Assembly: GCF_900119165.1 (NCBI RefSeq) | Contig: NZ_FPJG01000006.1 | Span: forward strand, 8,656,001 to 8,720,000 | Origin: Amycolatopsis australiensis | GTDB lineage: Bacteria > Actinomycetota > Actinomycetes > Mycobacteriales > Pseudonocardiaceae | Direction of reading: 5' to 3' | Length of the DNA: 64,000 nt | Shown here: positions 45,812 to 54,189 of the stretch, in pieces | Numbering within the stretch: position 1 is the stretch's first letter | Layout of the letters: each line of letters begins with the position of its first letter | Notes under the pieces: generated by a model | What the model saw: only the letters and a program-made list of their open reading frames with translations | Told to the model about the DNA's origin: nothing | Database searches by the model: none | Program-made: the position numbers and the translations under genes

Positions 45812-46160
45812 CCAGCGGTTGCTCCGGCCGGACAATCGTGCGGACTCGACCGGGCTTCCTCGCGGGACACGTTTCTGCCGGCCTGACTGCCGCCGGATCA
45901 GTCCCAGTAGTTGAAGAGCACTTCGCCCAGATCTGCCGGCTCCCAGTACTTCAGGTCCGCCGAGGTCAGCACCTGGAACTCCCGGAACTACGCCAGGACC
46001 ACGACCAGCTCCGGAGCGTCGACGAACGTCAGTGGTCTGCCGGTGACCGCCGCCGCGTCGATCGCCCTCGGCTCGGCGACCGCCACCACCGGTTCCGCGC
46101 GTGTTGGTTCGCGTCATCGGTTTTCCACGGCGCCCGAGTACGGCGCGTCCGATCGACCGA
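45812..46160. other. Non-coding stretch before the glucanase promoter
   Basis: No supported gene is seen. The plus-strand frame from 45911 continues antisense-like across the glucanase gene and is a shadow. Confidence 0.4.
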
Positions 46161-46188
46161 TTGACGAGCGGCGCTGGGCCGGTAGCGT
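46161..46188 (+). promoter_or_regulatory. Promoter of the GH44 gene
   Basis: TTGACG (46161-46166) and TAGCGT (46183-46188) are separated by 16 bases, a reasonable SigA-type promoter. The CebR-type operator begins two bases after the -10 element. Confidence 0.55.
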
Positions 46189-46189
46189 G

Positions 46190-46203
46190 TGGGAGCGCTC
46201 CCA
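46190..46203. promoter_or_regulatory. CebR-type operator
   Basis: TGGGAGCGCTCCCA is a perfect 14-bp palindrome identical to the published CebR binding site of Streptomyces cellulose/cellobiose genes. It overlaps the expected transcription start, so a LacI-family CebR homologue would block transcription until cello-oligosaccharide is present. No cebR gene is in the window. Confidence 0.85.
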
Positions 46204-46226
46204 GAAGTCGACGGCAGGAGTCTCCG

Positions 46227-47870
46227 ATGGTTGGTCAACGACGACGTCGCCCGCGGACCGGCACGGTGAGCGGTGGTGTCCTGGCCGCGTTGCTCGTCGC
46301 GCAAACCGTCGCGGTGCCACCGGCTTCCGCGGCCGGGCCGAGCCTGTCCGTCGACCTGTTCGCCGCCCGGCACGCCATCAGTCCCGACATCTACGGGATG
46401 AACGGTGGCGATCCGGCGCTCGTCGCCGAGCTCGGCATTCCCGTCTCGCGCTGGGGCGGCAACGCGACCAGCCGCTACAACTTCAAGAACCACACCTACA
46501 ACACCGGCAGCGACTGGTTCTTCGAAAACATCGTCGCCGGGCCGGACAACACGCTCGAGGCGTACGTCCAGCGGAATCGGGCTCGTGGGACCAAGCAAGT
46601 GGTCACCGTGCCGATGACCGGCTGGGTCGCGAAGGACTCACCGGCGTCGCCGCACGCGTGCGGCTTCCCCGCCGCGCGCTTCCCGGCCCAGGATTCCTTC
46701 GACCAGTGGGACGCCGACTGCGGCAACGGCCGGCTGGACAACACGAACCTGACCGGGGCCGAGCCGGCGGACACCTCCGTCCCGGCCGACGCTTCCTTCG
46801 CCGGCGAAATGGTGTCGCACCTGGTCAGCCAGTTCGGCCCGGCGGCCCGGGGCGGCGTGCCGATCTACGAACTCGACAACGAGCCGGTGCTGTGGAGCTC
46901 CACCCACCGGGACGTGCATCCCCAGCCCGTGTCCGACGACGAACTGGGCACGAAGAGCACGGCGACCGCCGCGGCCGTCAAGACGGCCGATCCGCGCGCC
47001 GCCGTTCTCGGGCCGTCCGGCTGGGGCTACTGCGAATGGGTCGCCTCCGGGCTGGACGGCTGCGCGCCCGGCGCGGACGCCGCCGCCCACGGCGGGCTCA
47101 ACCTGTCCCAGTGGTTCCTGAAGAACATGAAGGACGCGGGCGACGCCCGCGGCCGGCGTCTGCTCGACTACTTCGACCAGCACTACTACCCCCAGATCAG
47201 CGGCGACAAGACACCCGAGGCCGACGCGTGGCGGCTGCGGTCGACGCGCTCGCTGTGGGATCCGTCGTACGTCGAGGAGTCCTGGATCGGCCCGAGCGGC
47301 GTCAACGCCCCGCCGCTGCAGTTCATCCGCACGATGAAGAAGTGGGTCTCGCAGTACGACCCCGGCACCAAGACCGCCATCACCGAGTACAACTGGGGTG
47401 CGCTGGACGACATCAACGGCGCGCTGGCCGAGGCCGATGTCCTCGGGATCTTCGGCCGCGAAGGGCTCGACCTGGCCACCATCTGGGGCGAACCGAAACC
47501 GGCGGACCCCGGCGCGTACGCGTTCCGGATGTACCGCGACTACGACGGCGCCGGGAGCCGGTTCGGCGACGTGAGCGTCTCGGCGGCCAGCAGCGACCAG
47601 GGACAGCTCGCGATCTACGGCGCGCAACGCCGCTGCGACGGCGCCGTGACCCTCATGGTGATCAACAAGACGGGCGCCGACCTCACCGCGCCGCTGTCGA
47701 TCGCCGGTGTTCCCGGCGCGGCCACGGCACAGCGGTTCACCTACGGCCCGGCCGACCTGTCGTCGATCGTGCGAGGTCAGGACCTGCCGGTGAGCCGCGG
47801 CCAGGTCACCACGGCGTACCCGGCGAACTCCATCACCCTGCTCGTCCTGCCGCGCCACGGAGGCCGGTAG
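46227..47870 (+). CDS. Secreted glycoside hydrolase family 44 (endoglucanase/xyloglucanase)
   Basis: ATG 46227 is preceded by CAGGAG at 46215; the product has 547 residues. Residues 1-36 are a signal peptide with a long hydrophobic core ending ASAAGP. The catalytic domain starts with the GH44 hallmark ISPDIYGMNGGDP, then PVSRWGGNATSRYN and GSDWFFENI. The acid/base is the Glu in ELDNEPVLW and the nucleophile the Glu in AITEYNWG. The C-terminal beta-sandwich (AIYGAQRRCDGAVTLMVINK) completes the family architecture; no carbohydrate-binding module is seen. It should hydrolyse beta-1,4-glucans outside the cell, under CebR control. Confidence 0.9.
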   Translation: MVGQRRRRPRTGTVSGGVLAALLVAQTVAVPPASAAGPSLSVDLFAARHAISPDIYGMNGGDPALVAELGIPVSRWGGNATSRYNFKNHTYNTGSDWFFENIVAGPDNTLEAYVQRNRARGTKQVVTVPMTGWVAKDSPASPHACGFPAARFPAQDSFDQWDADCGNGRLDNTNLTGAEPADTSVPADASFAGEMVSHLVSQFGPAARGGVPIYELDNEPVLWSSTHRDVHPQPVSDDELGTKSTATAAAVKTADPRAAVLGPSGWGYCEWVASGLDGCAPGADAAAHGGLNLSQWFLKNMKDAGDARGRRLLDYFDQHYYPQISGDKTPEADAWRLRSTRSLWDPSYVEESWIGPSGVNAPPLQFIRTMKKWVSQYDPGTKTAITEYNWGALDDINGALAEADVLGIFGREGLDLATIWGEPKPADPGAYAFRMYRDYDGAGSRFGDVSVSAASSDQGQLAIYGAQRRCDGAVTLMVINKTGADLTAPLSIAGVPGAATAQRFTYGPADLSSIVRGQDLPVSRGQVTTAYPANSITLLVLPRHGGR

Positions 47871-47877
47871 CCGCGGC

Positions 47878-48759
47878 CTACACCGGGGAGCGAACGCCGG
47901 TGAGCTCTTCCGACAGCACCCAAAGGCGACGCGCGAGTTCGGGATCCCGCGCGACGGCCGTCCGGTCGATCAGCTGCGGCGCGCCGCGCAGGTGGGCGAA
48001 GCGGCTGGGCCCGGCGAAGCTGTTGCCGGGAATGTCGGCCACAGCCGCGTAGAGCACCGGAAGCGCGCCGTGCTCGGCGTCCTGGGCAAGCAGCTTGAAC
48101 GCCAGCGCCCAGAACAGGTCGGCCGGACGGCGAGGTCCCGTGCGGCGGTAGATGTTCGTCGCGACCAGACCGGGGTGCGCCGCGTTCGCCAGGACGGCCG
48201 AGCCGGTCGCAGTGAGCCGGCGTTGCAGCTCCGCGGTGAACAGGAGGTTCGCCAGCTTGGAATTGTTGTACGCCCGGCTTTGCCGGTACGGCCGCTGCCG
48301 CCGGCCGAGGTCGTCGAGGTCGAGCCGGGCCAGGCGTTCGGCCTGCGACGCGAGCGTCACGATCCGGCCGGTGACGTGCTCCAGCAGCAGCGTGGTCAGG
48401 GCGAAGTGGCCCAGGTGGTTGACCCCGAACGTCGTCTCGAAGCCGTCCTTGGTGTGACTCAGCGCCGGCATCGAGACGCCGGCGTTGTTGATCAGCAGGT
48501 CGATCGGGCCGGTCCAGCTGGCGGCGAACGCGCGCACGGACGCCAGGTCGGCCAGGTCGAGTTCACGGACTTCGGTGCGGCCGGGGGTGTTCGCGGCGGC
48601 CTCGGCACCCTTGCCGACGTCTCGCACGGCGAACACGACACGGGCACCGGCGCCGGCCAGGGCGTGGGCCGTGGCCAGTCCGATACCGCTGGTGGCGCCG
48701 GTCACGATCGCGGTCGTGCCGGTCAGGTCCGGGACGGCCCCGGCATCGAATGTAGTCAT
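47878..48759 (-). CDS. Short-chain dehydrogenase/reductase
   Basis: I chose ATG 48759; the open frame reaches 48783. The 293-residue protein has the SDR nucleotide-binding motif TGATSGIG, the NNAG motif, and the catalytic YNNSK (Tyr and Lys), resembling retinol dehydrogenase/WW-domain oxidoreductase-like SDRs. No Shine-Dalgarno is visible upstream, so the transcript may be leaderless. The gene is divergent from a TetR regulator 64 bases away, which probably controls it. The substrate is unknown. Confidence 0.85.
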   Translation of the reverse strand: MTTFDAGAVPDLTGTTAIVTGATSGIGLATAHALAGAGARVVFAVRDVGKGAEAAANTPGRTEVRELDLADLASVRAFAASWTGPIDLLINNAGVSMPALSHTKDGFETTFGVNHLGHFALTTLLLEHVTGRIVTLASQAERLARLDLDDLGRRQRPYRQSRAYNNSKLANLLFTAELQRRLTATGSAVLANAAHPGLVATNIYRRTGPRRPADLFWALAFKLLAQDAEHGALPVLYAAVADIPGNSFAGPSRFAHLRGAPQLIDRTAVARDPELARRLWVLSEELTGVRSPV

Positions 48760-48823
48760 GAGCAACAATGTAGACAGTGACAACTATGTCGTCAACGACT
48801 ACTTCGGTTGTTAGGGTGGCGTC
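48760..48823. promoter_or_regulatory. Divergent SDR/TetR promoter region
   Basis: This short intergenic segment is AT-richer than its neighbours and contains inverted repeats (GTCGT-CA-ACGAC, and GTAG/CTAC arms about 33 bases apart), candidates for a TetR operator. Confidence 0.45.
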
Positions 48824-49414
48824 GTGGAAGACCGCGCGTATCACCATGGCCACCTGCGCACCGTGCTGCTCGAGGCGGCCGAGCGCGCGCTGCGCGAGCA
48901 CGGCGTCGAGCGCCTCTCGCTGCGAGACCTGGCCCGGCAGGCCGGCGTGAGCCACGCGGCACCACGGCGTCACTTCGCCGACCGGCAGGCTCTGCTCGAC
49001 GCCCTCGCCGAGCGAGGATTCGCGCGCCTGGCCGACGAAGCAAGCGCGGCGATCGACGACGCCGGCGCGGACCACCAGGCACGGTTACGCGGCGCGGCGA
49101 CAGCCTTCGTGCGGTTCGCGATCGGCAACGCGGCGTTGCTGGAATTGATGTTCACCCGGAAGAACGACGAGCCGTCCGCCGCCCTTCAGGAAGCGTCCAC
49201 GCGCCTGTTCACCACGATGGGCGCGGTGATTCACGACGCGCAGGAAGCGGGCACGCTGCCCGCGCACGATCCGGAACGGCTGAACCTGCTGTTCGCGGCC
49301 ACCCTGCAGGGCATCGCGGTGCTCGTCACGTCGGGCCGGGCCCAGCCGGAGCAGGCGGACCTGCTCGTCACCGACGCGGTTCAGCTGTTCGCTTCGGGCC
49401 GGCTTTCGCGTTGA
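48824..49414 (+). CDS. TetR-family transcriptional regulator
   Basis: GTG 48824 gives 196 residues. The helix-turn-helix is clear (GVERLSLRDLARQAGVSHAA, PRRHFADRQALLDAL), followed by an all-helical ligand domain with FVRFAIGNAALLELMF typical of the TetR_C_33-like group. It is divergent from the SDR gene and overlaps the CGNR gene at its 3' end by 47 bases (convergent). It probably represses the SDR gene. Confidence 0.85.
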   Translation: MEDRAYHHGHLRTVLLEAAERALREHGVERLSLRDLARQAGVSHAAPRRHFADRQALLDALAERGFARLADEASAAIDDAGADHQARLRGAATAFVRFAIGNAALLELMFTRKNDEPSAALQEASTRLFTTMGAVIHDAQEAGTLPAHDPERLNLLFAATLQGIAVLVTSGRAQPEQADLLVTDAVQLFASGRLSR

Positions 49415-49949
49415 ACCGGGCCTTCTTCTGCCGGTTTCCGCACGTGTTCATGTCACACCACCGGCGGGTCCGGCTCTGGCTGGTGTCGAAAAAGGCGGCC
49501 CGGCACGTCGGCGACGCGCACAAAGCCAGTTTTCCGTCCCGTTCACCCGAAATGATGTCGATGGCGTCGGCGGCGATCACGCCCAGCGCGTCTTCCACCG
49601 GAGACGCCGGACCGAGCTGCCACCGCCGATTCCCCTCGGGGGTCAGGACGGCCGCGGCCCGGCCCTGAACGCTGCGGTCATTGATGATCCGGACAGCAGA
49701 CCCGGGCAGAGCTTCGTGGAGCGCGGCCGCTGTCGCGGCGGCGTGGATCGATTCCCTCAGTTCCCGGGCGAGTTCGAGCTGCGCGCCGGTGCAGGAATCC
49801 ACGGCGAGGCCGTTGGCTTCGAGCCAGTCGACGAGTCGCTGCGGCGTGGGAATGCGTTCCACCGGCGTGCCGAAACGCTCCGACAGAGTCCCCGTGAAGC
49901 TGGTCGCCAGCACGCTGCCGAGGCGGAACGGCGGGAACTCACCGGGCAT
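49368..49949 (-). CDS. CGNR zinc-finger protein (ABATE domain)
   Basis: The 193-residue protein starts at ATG 49949. The N-terminal ABATE domain is followed by the C-terminal CGNR zinc finger: LCASPTCRAAFFD and RWCDMNTCGNRQKKARF, four Cys residues in the CxxxxC/CxxxxCGNR pattern. Family members are putative transcriptional regulators with a stress or metabolic ligand. The gene converges with the TetR gene and overlaps it by 47 bases. Confidence 0.85.
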   Translation of the reverse strand: MPGEFPPFRLGSVLATSFTGTLSERFGTPVERIPTPQRLVDWLEANGLAVDSCTGAQLELARELRESIHAAATAAALHEALPGSAVRIINDRSVQGRAAAVLTPEGNRRWQLGPASPVEDALGVIAADAIDIISGERDGKLALCASPTCRAAFFDTSQSRTRRWCDMNTCGNRQKKARFNAKAGPKRTAEPRR

Positions 49950-50040
49950 GGAACCAGCTTAGCAGGTTGCCGGTTGCCCGCGGGCCGTGTTAGAACCGTC
50001 TTAGCTGGTTCACCACCGGTCCCGACGACGAGGAGGCCTC

Positions 50041-51192
50041 ATGCCCACCCCAGCCGGCGACGTGCACGCGTTCTCCGCCCACGCAACCGACGCCGACCTC
50101 GACGAGCTGCGCGCGCGGCTGGCTGCGGCGCGGCTGCCGGAAGCCGAGACGGCCACCCGGTGGGACCAGGGCGTTCCGCTGGCCGACCTCGTCGACGTCG
50201 TGGCGTACTGGCGGACCGGGTACGACTGGCGGGCGTTCGAAGCACGTCTCGACCGGATCGGCCAGTTCCGCACGACCATCGACGGCCTGGAAATCCACTT
50301 CCTGCACCGGCGATCCACGCGTGCCGACGCCACTCCGCTGATCTTGACGCACGGCTGGCCGGGCAGCGTCGCCGAGTTCGTCGACGTCATCGACGAGCTG
50401 GCAGACCCGGCAGACGCCGACGCGCCCGCGTTCCACGTCGTGGCGCCGTCGTTGCCGGGTTTCGGTTACAGCGGCAAGCCGGCCACGACGGGATGGGGAA
50501 CCGAAAAGATCGCGGCCGCCTGGGTCGAGCTGATGGAACGGCTCGGCTACCGCAGGTTCGCCGCGCACGGCGGCGACTGGGGCGGCGTGATCACCACGAT
50601 CCTCGGCGGCCGGTTCCCGGCGCAGGTGCTGGGCATCCACACCACGACCGCGCAGGCACCGCCCGGACTGCCCACGGACGGGCTGACGGCGGAGGAGCGC
50701 CGATGGACCGAGGAAACCCGCGATTTCTGGCGCGAGCGCGCGGCCTACGCGAAGCAGCAGGCGACCCGGCCGCAGACCATCGGGTACTCGCTCGTCGACT
50801 CACCGGTCGGGCTGCTCGCCTGGATCCTCGACAAGTTCGCCGAGTGGACGGACACCGAAGACAGCCCGTTCGAGACGGTTTCCCGGGACCGCGTCCTGGA
50901 CGACGTCACGCTGTACTGGCTGACGCGGACCGGAGCGTCGGCAGCCCGCATTTACCACGAGAGCCACGATTCGCTGGACCCCGAGCTGCGAGTGGACGTG
51001 CCGTCGGCGATCACGGTGTATCCCCGCGACATCGAGAAGTACCCGCGTCCCTTGGTGCAGCAGCGGTTCCGGCAGATCGTCCGCTGGCGGGCGCCCGGGA
51101 CCGGAGGACACTTCCCGTCGTTGGAGGTCCCCGGGTTCTTCGTCGAGGACCTGCGAGAAGGACTCGCCGCGGTGCTGGCCGCCCATCGGTGA
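50041..51192 (+). CDS. Epoxide hydrolase (EHN plus alpha/beta-hydrolase)
   Basis: ATG 50041 has GAGGAGG upstream and gives 383 residues. The N-terminal EHN domain (LDELRARLAAARLPEAE) precedes the alpha/beta-hydrolase core with the oxyanion motif HGWPGS, LPGFGYSGKP, the nucleophile Asp in GGDWGG and the catalytic His in GTGGHFPSLE. It resembles soluble, microsomal-type epoxide hydrolases. Substrate is unknown. It is a single gene with the ArsR-type fragment converging on its 3' end. Confidence 0.9.
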   Translation: MPTPAGDVHAFSAHATDADLDELRARLAAARLPEAETATRWDQGVPLADLVDVVAYWRTGYDWRAFEARLDRIGQFRTTIDGLEIHFLHRRSTRADATPLILTHGWPGSVAEFVDVIDELADPADADAPAFHVVAPSLPGFGYSGKPATTGWGTEKIAAAWVELMERLGYRRFAAHGGDWGGVITTILGGRFPAQVLGIHTTTAQAPPGLPTDGLTAEERRWTEETRDFWRERAAYAKQQATRPQTIGYSLVDSPVGLLAWILDKFAEWTDTEDSPFETVSRDRVLDDVTLYWLTRTGASAARIYHESHDSLDPELRVDVPSAITVYPRDIEKYPRPLVQQRFRQIVRWRAPGTGGHFPSLEVPGFFVEDLREGLAAVLAAHR

Positions 51193-51198
51193 ACGCCC

Positions 51199-51735
51199 TC
51201 AGCGCAGTACGGCCGCCAGCAGGTCCGCGCCCAGCGCCGTCAGATCGGGCAGGTTGACCGTGTACCGGACATAACGTCCCTGCCGGCGGGACGTCAGCAG
51301 GCCCGCTCGGCGCAGGACCGCCAGGTGGCGAGAGACCTCCGGCGGCGAAAGCTCCCACGCGTGCGCCAGCTCGCCGGTCGTGTGCGGGCCACGGGCCAGG
51401 GTGCGCAGCAGCCGCAGGCGTACCGGGTGCGCCAGTGCCTCCAGCCGGGCGGTGACCGTCTCCAGCGGCACCGGCTCCGGCCGGGCCGGCGCGGCCACCG
51501 GGTACTGCACCACGGGCTGCCACCCGCGCGCGTGGATCGCCACCAGGTGCGGGCGGCCGAAGACACTCGGGAGGAACGTGACCCCCGTGCCGCCGGCGGA
51601 CGTCGCGTTGTCCTGCAGCTTGTCCACGATGATGCTCGTGCCGTCCGGAGACAGCGTGACGGCGCCGGAAACCGACGCCAGTTTCTCACCGCCCGGACGC
51701 CCCGCGGCCGCGCCGGTTGACGGTGTTCGTCAACC
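51199..51735 (-). pseudogene. ArsR-type regulator lacking its N-terminus
   Basis: The C-terminal winged helix is intact (RLEALAHPVRLRLLRTLARG, LSPPEVSRHLAVLRRAGLL, SRRQGRYVRYTVN). The preceding segment (EKLASVSGAVTLSPDGTSII, NATSAGGTGVTFLPSVFGRP) is the middle of the DUF5937/ArsR-like proteins, which normally have about 150 more residues. The frame is closed by a TGA at about 51736. A short product could start at GTG 51627 (142 residues). I infer 5' truncation by a deletion next to the MFS gene. Confidence 0.6.
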
Positions 51736-51774
51736 GGCGCGGCCGGTCCGCCGTCCGGACGGACCGTTGACGCC

Positions 51775-52959
51775 ATGGCGACCACCACCAAGATCCGGCC
51801 GCGCGCGCTCGTCCGTGCCTCCGGCGGCCCCCGCTACGCCCTCGCGCTGGCCGTGGACGCGCTCGGCACCGGCCTCCTGCGGCCGTTCCTCCTGCTGTAC
51901 GGCGTGACGGTGCTGGGGCTGTCCGGGCCGGTCACCGGCATCGCCATGACCGCCGGGGTCGTCGCGGGGCTCGGGTGCCTGCCCGTGGTGGGCCGGTGGC
52001 TGGACCGCGGCGCGCGCAGCACGGTCGTGGCGGCGTCGATGCTCGTGCGGGTGCTGGGCGTGGCACTGCTGCCGGCCACCCCGGCGGGCAACGCCTGGCT
52101 GTTCGCGACGGCGGCGTTGTTCCTCGGCATCGGCAACCAGGCCTGGCCCGCCGCCCACGCCGCCCTCGTGGCCACGATCGCCCACGGCCGCGAACGCGAC
52201 GCCGCTCTCGCGACCGCCCGCACCCTGCGCAACGCGGGCTTGGGCGCCGGTGGCCTCGTCGCCACCGCATGCCTGGCGGGCGGCACCACCGCGTTGCAGG
52301 CACTGGCGGCCGTGACCGGGCTCGCCTACCTGACGGCGGCCGCCCTGGCGTGGTCGGTCCACGTGCAGGCACGTCCGGCCACGGCCGAGGCCGGCGCCGA
52401 CGAGCCCGCGCCCCGGATGCGGGCGCTGCTGGCCGCCAACCTGGTCTACGTCTTCTGCCTCAACGTCCCCGAAATCGCGCTGCCCCTGGTCCTGGCGACG
52501 CAGCTGCACGCCTCGCCGGTGTGGTCGGCGGCCGTCTTCGTGGCCAACACGGTCCTGGTGGTCACCCTGCAGGTCCCGGTCACCGTCCTGATGTCCCGCT
52601 TCCCGCGCCGGACCGTGCTCGCCGTCGCCGGCGTGGTGCTCACCGCGTCCTACCTCGGTTTCCTCGCCGCCACTTCGCTGGGACACGGCTGGGGCGCGCC
52701 GGCCGTCGCCGCGGTGTCCGTGGTCTGCACGCTCGGCGAGATCCTCTACGCCGGCAGCGCCACCGCGCTCGTCGCCGCCCTCGCCCCGGTCCGCGTCCTG
52801 GGCCGCGCCCTCGCGCGTTTCCAGCTCTCCACGGGTTTCGGCCTCGCCGTCTCCCCCGCGGTCATCACCGCTCTGGCCGCACGCGGGCCGGCCGCGCTCT
52901 GGGGCGGTCTCGCCGCCGCGACGCTCCTCTCGGCCGCCGTGGCTGGAGCAGGCGGGTGA
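51775..52959 (+). CDS. MFS transporter
   Basis: ATG 51775 starts a 394-residue protein with about eleven to twelve transmembrane helices. A typical MFS motif appears after helix 2 (CLPVVGRWLDRGARS). Loops are Arg-rich on the cytoplasmic side. It probably exports a small molecule. The end (LLSAAVAGAGG) is a little abrupt and lacks the usual cytoplasmic tail. It starts 40 bases from the truncated ArsR gene on the other strand, which may once have regulated it. Confidence 0.8.
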   Translation: MATTTKIRPRALVRASGGPRYALALAVDALGTGLLRPFLLLYGVTVLGLSGPVTGIAMTAGVVAGLGCLPVVGRWLDRGARSTVVAASMLVRVLGVALLPATPAGNAWLFATAALFLGIGNQAWPAAHAALVATIAHGRERDAALATARTLRNAGLGAGGLVATACLAGGTTALQALAAVTGLAYLTAAALAWSVHVQARPATAEAGADEPAPRMRALLAANLVYVFCLNVPEIALPLVLATQLHASPVWSAAVFVANTVLVVTLQVPVTVLMSRFPRRTVLAVAGVVLTASYLGFLAATSLGHGWGAPAVAAVSVVCTLGEILYAGSATALVAALAPVRVLGRALARFQLSTGFGLAVSPAVITALAARGPAALWGGLAAATLLSAAVAGAGG

Positions 52960-52968
52960 ACCCGGCGG

Positions 52969-53820
52969 TCAGAACAGGGTCGCGGGCTCGACCGGCCCGG
53001 GCTCGGGCAGTGGGTCGAGGCCGGGCACCAGGGCGCGCACGTCGTCGTGGAAGCGGCGGGCGAGCGCGGGCGCGTCGACGTTGTCGGGTGTGTGCACGAA
53101 AACCGTCGGCGACCGGCCCTCGCGCAGCCAGCCGGCGACCACTTCCGTCCACGGCCGCCAGCCCGCGGCCGTCTCCTCGGCCGAGTCCCGGCCCAGGTAG
53201 CGGACGATCGGCCGGCCGGTCAGCGCCCGCGTCCGCCGCGGCAGCCGCGGTTTCCTGGTCCAGGACTCCTGCTCGGCCTCGCTGACCGGCGGGCTCCGGA
53301 AGAAGACGGTGGTGTCGAACGGCACCCACTCGGCGTCCGCGGCGGCGAGCGCCCGCTCCAGCGACGACGTCGCACCGACGTCGCTGAAAAAGGCAGGGTG
53401 CCGCACTTCGACGGCACGCCGGCGGTCGGCGGGGAGCCGGCGCAGGAAGCGGACCAGGGCTTCGACGTCCGGCGGCCCGAACGAGCCGGGCAGCTGGGTC
53501 CACAGGACCGCCCGGTCACCGAGCGGCTCGATCGCGTCGAGGAACGCCCGCATCTCGGTCTCGACCCCGGCGAACCGGCGCTCGTGCGTGACGAGCTTGG
53601 GCAGCTTGACCACGAACCGGAAGTCAGGACCGGTCTGCTGCGCCCAGCCGGCGACGGTGTCCCGGGCGGGAGTGGCGTAGAAGGTGGTGTTGCCTTCGAC
53701 GGCGTTGCACCAGCCGGCATAGGCCCGCAGGCGCTCCTTGGCCGGCAGCGACGGCGGCAGGAACCGCCCGGGCCACGCCTTGTGGGTCCACATCGCGCAG
53801 CCGACGTGCAGACGTGCCAC
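52969..53820 (-). CDS. DUF72 (YecE-like) protein
   Basis: The 283-residue protein starts at ATG 53820. It carries the DUF72 TIM-barrel-like pattern: HVGCAMWTHKAWPGRFLPP, NAVEGNTTFYATPAR, FVVKLPKLVTHERRF, GPPDVEALVRFLRRLP, VEVRHPAFFS and near the end VFVHTPDNVDAPALA. Biochemical function of DUF72 is unsettled. The gene converges with the MFS gene (10 bases apart). Confidence 0.85.
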   Translation of the reverse strand: MARLHVGCAMWTHKAWPGRFLPPSLPAKERLRAYAGWCNAVEGNTTFYATPARDTVAGWAQQTGPDFRFVVKLPKLVTHERRFAGVETEMRAFLDAIEPLGDRAVLWTQLPGSFGPPDVEALVRFLRRLPADRRRAVEVRHPAFFSDVGATSSLERALAAADAEWVPFDTTVFFRSPPVSEAEQESWTRKPRLPRRTRALTGRPIVRYLGRDSAEETAAGWRPWTEVVAGWLREGRSPTVFVHTPDNVDAPALARRFHDDVRALVPGLDPLPEPGPVEPATLF

Positions 53821-53890
53821 CGCGTCAGCTCCCCTCGGTCGCCGGTCAGATTACCGGACACCGGGATTGCCCATTGCGGGATCGCGCCGG

Positions 53891-54115
53891 TCATCGCTGC
53901 GCGGGTGCGTCGTCCTGTTCGGTCGCGCGCTTGATCAGCCCCACGACCAGCGCCACGGGCCAGAAGGCAGTGACGGCCATCGCCTTGAGGAACCAGCCGA
54001 TGCCCATTTGCGAAACGGAGATGCGACCGAAGTGACGCACTCCGGCTCGACGACGGACAACGACGCTCGTCACGAGCATGCCAATGATGTAGACGATCGC
54101 CAAGAAGGCACCCAT
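53891..54115 (-). CDS. Small two-helix membrane protein
   Basis: This 74-residue protein starts at ATG 54115. It has an N-terminal helix (FLAIVYIIGMLVTSVVV), a basic loop (RRRAGVRHFGRI) and a second helix (FLKAMAVTAFWPVALVVGLI), then an acidic and polar tail. No RBS is evident. It lies between the DUF72 and CHAT genes on the same strand; relationship to the CHAT cluster is unclear. Confidence 0.55.
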   Translation of the reverse strand: MGAFLAIVYIIGMLVTSVVVRRRAGVRHFGRISVSQMGIGWFLKAMAVTAFWPVALVVGLIKRATEQDDAPAQR

Positions 54116-54189
54116 GAAAGTGTTCCAATCTGAGTTCGGCGGAATCCGGGAGTACCGCTTCGGTCGGTTGACGTGTGAATCCGGCTACT

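Noticed and set aside
42583..46164. Very long plus-strand frame of 1193 codons
   Set aside because: It runs antisense to the NB-ARC/WD40 gene, is rich in R, Q, G and P and has no domain; it is a GC-bias shadow.
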